The position numbers and the translations under genes were made by a program. DNA of 12,012 nucleotides from Sulfuricurvum sp. IAE1 (lineage in GTDB: Bacteria; Campylobacterota; Campylobacteria; Campylobacterales; Sulfurimonadaceae): assembly GCA_945867285.1 (NCBI GenBank), contig CAMBHX010000044.1, positions 1-12,012 on the forward strand, written 5' to 3'. The notes under the pieces were generated by a model. The model had not been told where the DNA came from and did no database searches. It worked only from the letters and a program-made list of their open reading frames with translations. Below, one piece after another: positions 1-5,886 of this stretch (its first letter is position 1; each line of letters opens with the position of its first letter).

Positions 1-432
1 GTTATTCTTGGTATTTTGGCAGCCGTAGCTATTCCAAAATTGGCAGCAACACGTGATGATGCAAAGGCTTCTACAGGTGCAACTGAAGTGGCTGGATTAA
101 TCACTGAGCTTGGAACATATTATACAGGTCATGGCACATTGGGGGCTAAAATTTCTGATATTACAAATATTAAGACAAAAGAAGCTGGAACTGCGGTGTT
201 AGCAGACGCTAGTACAATTACGTATCAAGATGATGCTACAACTCCATCCGACTGTATTGTTGTTACTATAAATAAAATTGCAGATGGTAATATTTCTGTA
301 AAAGCAGGTACAGGAACATCTGGAATGTGTAAGGGTGTTCAAGCCGCTGTCGCTAAAACTCTAAAATCTACTGACAAGTTGGCAACAGCTAAAGAGGTAG
401 TTTTTGGCGGTTCATCTAATCTTGCTTATTAA
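1..432 (+). CDS. Type IV pilin-like protein (pseudopilin) 1, 5' end outside the window
   Basis: The frame is open from base 1 and ends with TAA at 430-432, so the start codon and the first residues of the assembly helix lie upstream. The visible protein begins VILGILAAVAIPKLAATRDDA, the second half of the hydrophobic N-terminal helix of type IV pilins and type II secretion pseudopilins, and matches the two genes downstream almost residue for residue. A TTG at 16 is only an internal codon. The rest is a small Ala/Thr/Gly-rich globular part with two cysteines (SDCIVV and GMCKG) that may form a disulfide, as in many pilin C-terminal loops. Family members are processed by prepilin peptidase and polymerise in the inner membrane into a pilus or pseudopilus. 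Its exact subunit role cannot be told. The pilin-like class is firm; the function (pilus, secretion or DNA uptake) is open. Confidence 0.85.
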   Translation, partial: VILGILAAVAIPKLAATRDDAKASTGATEVAGLITELGTYYTGHGTLGAKISDITNIKTKEAGTAVLADASTITYQDDATTPSDCIVVTINKIADGNISVKAGTGTSGMCKGVQAAVAKTLKSTDKLATAKEVVFGGSSNLAY

Positions 433-449
433 TTGACAAGATAGAACGT

Positions 450-490
450 TTATTCTCACCCTTTGGAGTGAGAATAATATTGTTTTGATT
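450..490 (+). terminator. Rho-independent terminator after pseudopilin 1
   Basis: A perfect 10-bp inverted repeat, TTATTCTCAC (450-459) and GTGAGAATAA (468-477), encloses an 8-nt loop and is followed by a T-rich run (480-493). It lies 17 nt after the stop of pseudopilin 1, so it probably ends or attenuates that transcript before pseudopilin 2. The stem is only moderately GC-rich, so read-through is possible. Confidence 0.75.
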
Positions 491-500
491 TTTATAATTA
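482..500 (+). promoter_or_regulatory. Possible sigma-70 promoter for the pseudopilin 2-priA-dnaB-comEC operon
   Basis: A perfect TATAAT lies at 493-498 in an AT-rich, T-rich stretch with no good TTGACA box upstream. That pattern is usual for housekeeping promoters in Campylobacterota, which rely on the -10 box and T-rich upstream DNA. Transcription would start near 505, about 38 nt before the ATG of pseudopilin 2. It overlaps the tail of the preceding terminator. AT-rich spacer DNA yields such hexamers by chance, so this is tentative. Confidence 0.35.
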
Positions 501-542
501 ATTTTAATTCTAAAACTCAACACATAGAGAGAAGTTGTTTAG

Positions 543-995
543 ATGAAACGAAACGCATTTACCATGATTGAACTTATTTTTGTCATTGTAATTTTGGGAA
601 TTTTGGCAGCTGTTGCTATCCCAAAATTGGCCGCAACACGTGATGACGCTGAAAATGTCAAAGTTGCTCATAGTGTTATGGGTGGTGCGAGTGAGATAGC
701 GTCGTATGCTATCGCTCAAGGCAAAACAGAGGATAGCTTATCGGCAATGTCAAACATGTTATCAGTCTTAATTGCTAGCGGTGAAGCGAGTGAACCATCA
801 TCGCATCATGTTAATATTAAAGCTGGAAACATAAGTGATTGTATACTTATGGCAGTAGATGTGACAGGAGGCACGGAAATCTTATCTCTTAGCTACGGTT
901 CTGCCAATGGCGATGGTAAATGTTTAAATCTACAGAGAATTATAGATATTGCTGATTATCCAATGGTGTTAAGAGGAGCTATGATTGAATATTAA
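543..995 (+). CDS. Type IV pilin-like protein (pseudopilin) 2
   Basis: 150 residues starting at ATG 543; a GAGAGAAG stretch (527-534) about 8 nt upstream can serve as ribosome binding site. The N-terminus is a class III (prepilin) signal: short basic leader MKRNA, then FTMIEL with the key Glu at mature position 5, then a hydrophobic helix ending AAVAIPKLAATRDDA. Prepilin peptidase would cut between Ala5 and Phe6; the residue before the cut is Ala, where most prepilins have Gly. The C-terminal part is unrelated to its neighbours and has two cysteines (SDCIL and GKCLNL). The product should be an inner-membrane-anchored pseudopilin assembled by a type IV pilus or type II secretion machine. Its 3' end overlaps the next pseudopilin gene by 11 nt, so the two are probably translationally coupled. 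Subunit identity is not assigned. Confidence 0.88.
   Translation: MKRNAFTMIELIFVIVILGILAAVAIPKLAATRDDAENVKVAHSVMGGASEIASYAIAQGKTEDSLSAMSNMLSVLIASGEASEPSSHHVNIKAGNISDCILMAVDVTGGTEILSLSYGSANGDGKCLNLQRIIDIADYPMVLRGAMIEY
972..978 (+). promoter_or_regulatory. Shine-Dalgarno site that fixes the TTG start of pseudopilin 3
   Basis: AGAGGAG, inside the end of pseudopilin 2, lies 6 nt before TTG 985. An in-frame TGA at 982-984 directly precedes that TTG, so no earlier start is possible. The next in-frame Met lies within FTMIEL and would destroy the prepilin signal. The site therefore decides the start. Confidence 0.75.
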
Positions 996-1455
996 TAAAC
1001 GAAACGCTTTTACGATGATTGAGCTAGTCTTCGTAATTGTCGTGCTGGGAATTTTAGCAGCGGTAGCTATTCCAAAACTTGCAGCAACACGCGATGATGC
1101 GGAAATAGTCAAAGGGCGCAGTGATGTGGCGGCAGTACGTGCTGCGATTGTCAATGAACGCCAAAGCAGATTGTTACGTGGTGAAAGTACCTATATTTCA
1201 GCTCTTGATCAAGGGGTAACGCAAGGTGCTGCTGGTGTTGTCATTTTTGATGATAGTGATAATAATAGCACTAATGGTTCTTTGTTGCAGTATGGTGTGA
1301 CGACTGCTAGTGGAAATGGACATTGGATGAAAACTGGAAATACTACATACACTTATACAGTAATGGCTGATCCGGTCACATTTACTTATACGCAGGCATC
1401 TGGTAGATTTGATTGTACTCATACGAATGCGAACTGTAAGCTTTTAACGGAATAA
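985..1455 (+). CDS. Type IV pilin-like protein (pseudopilin) 3
   Basis: 156 residues with a TTG start at 985. The frame is closed by TGA immediately upstream and a good Shine-Dalgarno lies 6 nt away. The leader MNINKRNA precedes FTMIELVFVIV and AAVAIPKLAATRDDA, a complete prepilin signal with Glu5 and Ala before the predicted cut. The start overlaps the last 11 nt of pseudopilin 2 in another frame. The remainder is Thr/Ser/Asn-rich, with aromatic strands near the end (NTTYTYTVMADPVTFTY) and two cysteines close to the C-terminus (FDCTHTNANCKL), possibly a small disulfide loop. The role is as for the other two: an assembled minor pilin or pseudopilin. It lies 10 nt before priA. In related sulfurimonads, as I remember them, pseudopilin genes also sit before priA; that is recall, not a search result. 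Confidence 0.87.
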   Translation: MNINKRNAFTMIELVFVIVVLGILAAVAIPKLAATRDDAEIVKGRSDVAAVRAAIVNERQSRLLRGESTYISALDQGVTQGAAGVVIFDDSDNNSTNGSLLQYGVTTASGNGHWMKTGNTTYTYTVMADPVTFTYTQASGRFDCTHTNANCKLLTE

Positions 1456-1465
1456 AAAAAGTATA

Positions 1466-3346
1466 TTGATCTATTTTTATTCACTTGCCCTTTTGGGCTC
1501 TCCTCTCGAACCACTCACCTATCATAGCGATATTGAATTAGCCGTTGGCTCTAAAGTGTCTCTTGTGCTTGTTAATCGTGAAATGGTTGGTATTGTTCTT
1601 TGTCGTGTCGAAAAACCTGAATTTAAAACCAGTGCTATAATAGAGCTTCTCTCTTTTGTCTATTCTCAACATCAAATCAAAACAGCACAATTTATAAATG
1701 AGTATTATGGATGTTCGTTGGGGGAGGCACTGAATTTGTTTGTGCCATTTGAAGTGAGAGAAAGTCTGTGTCCCGTTCGTGGTGAGCTTGTCGAACCATC
1801 TACCCAACGATCGGCTCAGGGTGAACGGATTGCTATTACCCTCTCTCCCACTCAATCTGATGCCCTAGACTTTATCCGATCTCATCAAACCTCTTTGCTC
1901 TTTGGGGATACGGGTGCGGGTAAAAGTGAAATCTACATGAAACGCATGGAAGAGATTTTAGAGATTGGTAAGCGATGCTTGTTGTTATTACCAGAGATCT
2001 CGCTTACGCCTCAAATGGAGCAACGTTTCAAATCTCATTTTGCTGACGCTGTAGTAGTGTGGCACTCTAAAATGACTCCAAAAAATAAATCCTTGACACT
2101 GGAAAAAATATACAGTGGTGAAGCAAAAGTGATAATGGGTCCGCGCTCAGCGCTGTTTTTGCCGATCATGGATTTGGGTCTTATTGTAGTGGATGAAGAA
2201 CATGATGAGAGCTATAAGTCATCATCTCGTCCACGCTATAATGCACGGGATATGGCGGTTTATATCGGAAGTATTCTCAAAATCCCCGTGATATTAGGGA
2301 GCGCAACACCAAGCCTCTCTAGTTATGTCAAGTTTCCAACAGTTAGGGTGCGTGGGGGATATTTTACGTCTAAGAGAACTTTTGTGTTTGAGCCTTCCGT
2401 TGAAGCGTTGACACCTTTCTTGGATCAAAAATTATTCTCCAATTTTGAGGCAGGGCATCAGGCAATCGTTTTTATCCCAACCCGTGCAAATTTCAAGACT
2501 ATGGTGTGTGATACATGTGGATCAGTGGTGGAGTGTCCATTTTGCAGTGTTGGGATGAGTGTTCATAAAAACGCTCGTGCACTGAAATGCCATTATTGTA
2601 ACTATACCGAAGTCCTACCCAAAAAATGTCCAAAATGTCATAGTGGAGAGTTGACCTCTAATCGATTAGGAACGGCCGAGGCAGTGCAACATTGGAGTCA
2701 AACATTTCCTCATGTGAATATTCAACAGTTTGATCGAGATGTTATCACGACGCAAAATAAACTCATAAAAGTTCTAAAAGCATTTAATGAGCGTCAAATT
2801 GATCTGCTCATCGGGACACAAATGCTTTCCAAAGGGCATGATTATCACGATATAGCACTGGCAGTAGTGATGGGGATCGATAATGCTTTGGGTCAAAGTG
2901 ATTATCGAGCTCGTGAAAAAGCACTCTCATTGCTCATCCAAATAGCAGGACGAAGCGGACGTAAAAATGATTCAACCGTGGTGGTACAAAGTTTTAATGA
3001 GTCATTTTTTAGGGCGTATGTTGATGATTATGAGTCATTTTTAAAAGATGAATTAAAAATTCGAGAGGGTCTCTATCCACCTTTTACAAAACTCTCCCGT
3101 TTGATGTTTGCACACAAAAATGGTACAAAAGCCGCAGTAGAGATGGAGAGTGTTGTGAGCATACTCAAGACCATTCCAACCATTGAGGTTGTAGGATTTG
3201 GAGCATCCGTCATCGAAAAAATAGCGGATAAATATCGATTTAGTATACTGTTGCGTAGCCAGAAAAGTACTGATTTGATCCGAGCTATCAAGCTGGTAAA
3301 ATCACCCATGATGGAAATCGATATGGACCCGTTGGAGTTTACGTAA
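1466..3346 (+). CDS. priA: Primosomal protein N' (PriA), replication restart DNA helicase
   Basis: 626 residues. PriA is a 3'-to-5' superfamily 2 helicase that recognises stalled forks and helps reload DnaB. The N-terminal DNA-binding domain (about 1-100) is followed by Walker A GDTGAGKSE (Lys153), the DEEH box (243-246), eight zinc-binding cysteines (348, 351, 357, 360, 375, 378, 388, 391; the same spacing as E. coli PriA), motif V around GTQMLSKGHD and motif VI QIAGRSGR. The start is TTG 1466: an in-frame TAA lies at 1445-1447, and the next Met would remove the conserved N-terminus. Its Shine-Dalgarno is poor. Residues about 103-121 are encoded by a REP-like repeat pair, just before the helicase core; the frame stays open and all motifs are intact, so the protein is probably active. 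It lies in an operon after the pseudopilins and before ispG and dnaB. Confidence 0.96.
   Translation: MIYFYSLALLGSPLEPLTYHSDIELAVGSKVSLVLVNREMVGIVLCRVEKPEFKTSAIIELLSFVYSQHQIKTAQFINEYYGCSLGEALNLFVPFEVRESLCPVRGELVEPSTQRSAQGERIAITLSPTQSDALDFIRSHQTSLLFGDTGAGKSEIYMKRMEEILEIGKRCLLLLPEISLTPQMEQRFKSHFADAVVVWHSKMTPKNKSLTLEKIYSGEAKVIMGPRSALFLPIMDLGLIVVDEEHDESYKSSSRPRYNARDMAVYIGSILKIPVILGSATPSLSSYVKFPTVRVRGGYFTSKRTFVFEPSVEALTPFLDQKLFSNFEAGHQAIVFIPTRANFKTMVCDTCGSVVECPFCSVGMSVHKNARALKCHYCNYTEVLPKKCPKCHSGELTSNRLGTAEAVQHWSQTFPHVNIQQFDRDVITTQNKLIKVLKAFNERQIDLLIGTQMLSKGHDYHDIALAVVMGIDNALGQSDYRAREKALSLLIQIAGRSGRKNDSTVVVQSFNESFFRAYVDDYESFLKDELKIREGLYPPFTKLSRLMFAHKNGTKAAVEMESVVSILKTIPTIEVVGFGASVIEKIADKYRFSILLRSQKSTDLIRAIKLVKSPMMEIDMDPLEFT
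1773..1828. repeat. Inverted pair of REP-like palindromes inside priA
   Basis: Two related elements face each other. Left, on +, starts CCGTTCGTGGTGAGC (1773-1787); right, read on -, starts CCGTTCACCCTGAGC (1828 down to 1814). Both share CCGTTC and TGAGC while the 4 bases between differ (GTGG against ACCC). Each has its own small stem: TGGT 1780-1783 with ACCA 1795-1798, and ACCC 1802-1805 with GGGT 1819-1822. The stems differ but pairing is kept, as expected for REP elements. The CCGTTCG...TGAGC...TCGAAC pattern resembles a dispersed repeat I recall from many bacterial genomes. The pair is read in frame in priA. Copy number in this genome is unknown. Confidence 0.72.
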
Positions 3347-3376
3347 AATTAACATCCAACAAGCTACAATCACTTC

Positions 3377-4438
3377 ATGATTACACGTTACCCTACTAAA
3401 CAAATTTTTGTCGGAAATGTCGCCATCGGTGGAGATGCGCCTATATCGGTGCAGTCAATGACCTATTCACGTACAGCAGATGTTGCGGCCACGGTGGAGC
3501 AGATCAATCGTCTCCATTTTGCTGGGTGTGATATTGTCCGTGTGGCGGTGCCGGATGAAGAAGATGCTCTGGCGCTTGCGGCTATTAAAGCACAAACGTC
3601 GCTTCCTCTTGTAGCTGATATTCACTTTAACTATAAACTAGCTCTCATCGCTGCTCAAGTGGTGGATTGTATCCGTTTTAACCCTGGTAATATTGGTGAA
3701 AAAAGTAGAATTGCTGAGATAGTAAAGGCGTGCAGCGAGCGTAATATCCCTATTCGTATCGGGGTAAATGCGGGGAGTTTGGAAAAAGAGTTTGAGCAAC
3801 GATATGGGCAAACGGCGCAGGGGATGGTAGCATCCGCAGAGTATAATATTAAATATCTCGAAGATTTGGGATTTACGGACATCAAGGTCTCGCTCAAAGC
3901 CAGTGATGTACAGCGCACGGTTGAAGCCTATCGGCTATTACGTCCCAAAAATAACTACCCTTTTCATTTGGGGGTTACAGAAGCGGGTACTCTTTTTCAT
4001 TCGACGATTAAAAGCTCGATAGGATTGGGGGCGCTGTTACTTGATGGTATCGGGGATACGATGCGTATCTCTATCACGGGTGAGCTGGAAGAAGAGATCA
4101 AAGTAGGGCGTGCGATACTCAAAGACAGCGGGGTTGCACGTGAGGGTCCCAATATCATTTCGTGTCCGACGTGTGGACGTATCGAAGCGGATTTGGTGAG
4201 TGCAGTGGCAGTTATCGAAGAGCGGACCAAACACATCAAAAAGCCGTTGGATCTATCGGTGATGGGGTGTGTGGTTAATGCCATCGGTGAAGCCAAGCAT
4301 GCCGATGTTGCGATTGCGTACGGCAAGGGTTCAGGTCTTGTGATGGTCAAAGGTGAAGTGGTGGCACGGTTGGATGAATCACAACTGGTAGATCGATTTA
4401 TTGAAGAAGTGGAAAAAATGGAAGCACAGGAAGATTGA
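3377..4438 (+). CDS. ispG: 4-hydroxy-3-methylbut-2-en-1-yl diphosphate synthase (IspG/GcpE)
   Basis: 353 residues, full length for the short bacterial form. IspG catalyses the penultimate step of the MEP isoprenoid pathway, reductively converting 2-C-methyl-D-erythritol 2,4-cyclodiphosphate to HMBPP with a [4Fe-4S] cluster. The N-terminal TIM-barrel part is clear (PISVQSMTYSRTADV near 22-36, VADIHFNYKLAL near 80, RFNPGNIG near 100). The C-terminal cluster domain has CPTC (Cys263, Cys266), Cys298 in VMGCVVN and Glu305 in NAIGE. These match the E. coli ligands Cys270, Cys273, Cys305 and Glu312 with a constant offset of 7. Start ATG 3377 is 30 nt after priA and has no convincing Shine-Dalgarno, so translation may be modest or coupled. 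The TGA stop shares one base with the dnaB ATG. Cytoplasmic, in the replication-gene operon. Confidence 0.97.
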   Translation: MITRYPTKQIFVGNVAIGGDAPISVQSMTYSRTADVAATVEQINRLHFAGCDIVRVAVPDEEDALALAAIKAQTSLPLVADIHFNYKLALIAAQVVDCIRFNPGNIGEKSRIAEIVKACSERNIPIRIGVNAGSLEKEFEQRYGQTAQGMVASAEYNIKYLEDLGFTDIKVSLKASDVQRTVEAYRLLRPKNNYPFHLGVTEAGTLFHSTIKSSIGLGALLLDGIGDTMRISITGELEEEIKVGRAILKDSGVAREGPNIISCPTCGRIEADLVSAVAVIEERTKHIKKPLDLSVMGCVVNAIGEAKHADVAIAYGKGSGLVMVKGEVVARLDESQLVDRFIEEVEKMEAQED

Positions 4439-5886
4439 TGGAAGAATCATTATATAATTTAGCTTTTGAGCGTTCAGTCCTTAGTTCTATTATTTTTGAT
4501 CCCGCGCAATTTGATGAGTTTGATGCCGTGCTCAATCCCAATGATTTTTATCTAGGCGCTCATCAAGAGATTTTTACCTCCATGCAAAGTCTTGCCCATC
4601 GAGATTTACCCATCGATGAAGAATTTATTAAAAAAGAGCTCATGGGACGCCAAAAGTTTGATGAGCGTGCGCTAGTAGAGATTCTCACCGCTAATCCTAT
4701 CTCTAATACGACAGCATACGTTCAAGAGATCAAAGACAAGGCAATTAAACGCCATTTGATTACTCTCACTACAGAGATCAAGCGTGTGACACTTTCTGAA
4801 GATCTTAATGGTGCCGATGTAGTGGATTTGGTTGAGAAAAAACTTTATGAAATAACACAAAGTTCACAAAGTTTGGATTTTAAAGATGCCCCTACGATTG
4901 CAGATGCGACATTGGACTATATAGAAGAGATGAAAGCCCGTGGAGATTCAGTGCTCGTTGGTGTAGACACTGGGTATGCAGAGCTCAATCGTATGACCAC
5001 AGGATTTGGCAAAGGAGATTTGGTCATTGTGGCGGCACGTCCTGCCATGGGGAAAACCTCCTTTGCCCTTAATATGATCCAAAATCTCTTGGAAAAAGGT
5101 AAAGGGGTGGCGTTTTTCTCTCTCGAAATGCCGGCTGAACAGCTGATGTTGCGTCTTTTGAGTGTTCAAACCTCGATTCAGTTGCAACGCTTGCGTGTAG
5201 GGGATATGACACCTCAGGAGTATAAAAGTCTCAATGATGCAGTGGACAAAATGCGCCACTCTAAACTCTATGTAGACGATCATGGTTCGATTAATATTCA
5301 TCAATTACGCTCCAAACTGCGTAAGCTCAAAAGCCGTCATCCTGAGATAGAACTAGCGGTCATCGATTATCTCCAAATCATGAACGGAACCGGTGGCAAG
5401 GACAGACATTTAGAGGTAAGTGAAATATCACGGGGTCTAAAAATGCTCGCCCGTGAGTTAGAAATGCCTATTGTGGCTCTTTCTCAGCTCAATCGTGGTT
5501 TGGAATCACGATCGGATAAGCGTCCGATGTTGAGTGATATTCGTGAATCGGGATCGATTGAGCAAGATGCAGATATTATTTTATTTGTCTATCGCAATGA
5601 TGTCTATCTCTATAAAGAAGAAAAAGAGAGAGAAAAAGATGCCATTGCCAATGGCAAAGAATTTGTCTCTAAATATGTTGAAAAAGAAGAAGAAGAGGCA
5701 GAAATCATCATCGGAAAACAGCGTAATGGTCCTACGGGTCATATCAAGCTGGTGTTTCAAAAGAAATTTACCCGTTTTGTGGATAAGCCAACCTTTGGTG
5801 CCGCACAAATCGTGTATGAAAATATCGATATGAGCAGTGCGAACATGAATATCGATGTGGGTAATGTGTCGATGCCGATAATCTAA
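4438..5886 (+). CDS. dnaB: Replicative DNA helicase DnaB
   Basis: 482 residues. DnaB is the hexameric 5'-to-3' helicase that unwinds DNA at the fork and interacts with primase. The N-terminal domain (about 1-105) includes LYNLAFERSVLSSI; the RecA-like ATPase domain (from about 165) has Walker A ARPAMGKTS (Lys206, Thr207), the motif FFSLEMP, Walker B LAVIDYLQIM, and LSQLNRGLESR with DIRESGSIEQDAD. ATG 4438 is preferred over TTG 4435: AGGAAG (4428-4433) is well placed and the ATG overlaps the ispG stop by one base. Between YRNDVYLY and AEIIIGKQRNGPTG lies a 28-residue, very charged insertion (393-420) that E. coli DnaB lacks. From memory, H. pylori DnaB has a comparable lineage-specific insertion here that affects its activity. 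The downstream comEC start also overlaps its stop by one base. Confidence 0.97.
   Translation: MEESLYNLAFERSVLSSIIFDPAQFDEFDAVLNPNDFYLGAHQEIFTSMQSLAHRDLPIDEEFIKKELMGRQKFDERALVEILTANPISNTTAYVQEIKDKAIKRHLITLTTEIKRVTLSEDLNGADVVDLVEKKLYEITQSSQSLDFKDAPTIADATLDYIEEMKARGDSVLVGVDTGYAELNRMTTGFGKGDLVIVAARPAMGKTSFALNMIQNLLEKGKGVAFFSLEMPAEQLMLRLLSVQTSIQLQRLRVGDMTPQEYKSLNDAVDKMRHSKLYVDDHGSINIHQLRSKLRKLKSRHPEIELAVIDYLQIMNGTGGKDRHLEVSEISRGLKMLARELEMPIVALSQLNRGLESRSDKRPMLSDIRESGSIEQDADIILFVYRNDVYLYKEEKEREKDAIANGKEFVSKYVEKEEEEAEIIIGKQRNGPTGHIKLVFQKKFTRFVDKPTFGAAQIVYENIDMSSANMNIDVGNVSMPII

Noticed and set aside
16..432. Treating TTG 16 as the real start of pseudopilin 1
   Set aside because: The five codons before it encode VILGI, part of the conserved pilin helix, so the frame continues upstream of the window.
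1773..1828. priA as a pseudogene broken by an insertion
   Set aside because: The frame is continuous and the Walker A, DEEH, eight cysteines and motifs V and VI are all present.
1538..1855. 105-codon antisense frame in priA containing RWFDKLTTNG
   Set aside because: That peptide is the reverse translation of the REP-like repeat, not a separate gene.
3997..4350. Long antisense frame opposite ispG
   Set aside because: It is a codon-bias shadow of a well-conserved gene, with no start signal or domain.
4435..4440. TTG 4435 as the dnaB start
   Set aside because: ATG 4438 has better spacing from AGGAAG and makes the usual stop/start overlap with ispG.
5534..5833. 99-codon open frame inside dnaB, very Lys-rich at its centre
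   Set aside because: It is a shifted reading of the purine-rich DnaB insertion; DnaB itself is intact.
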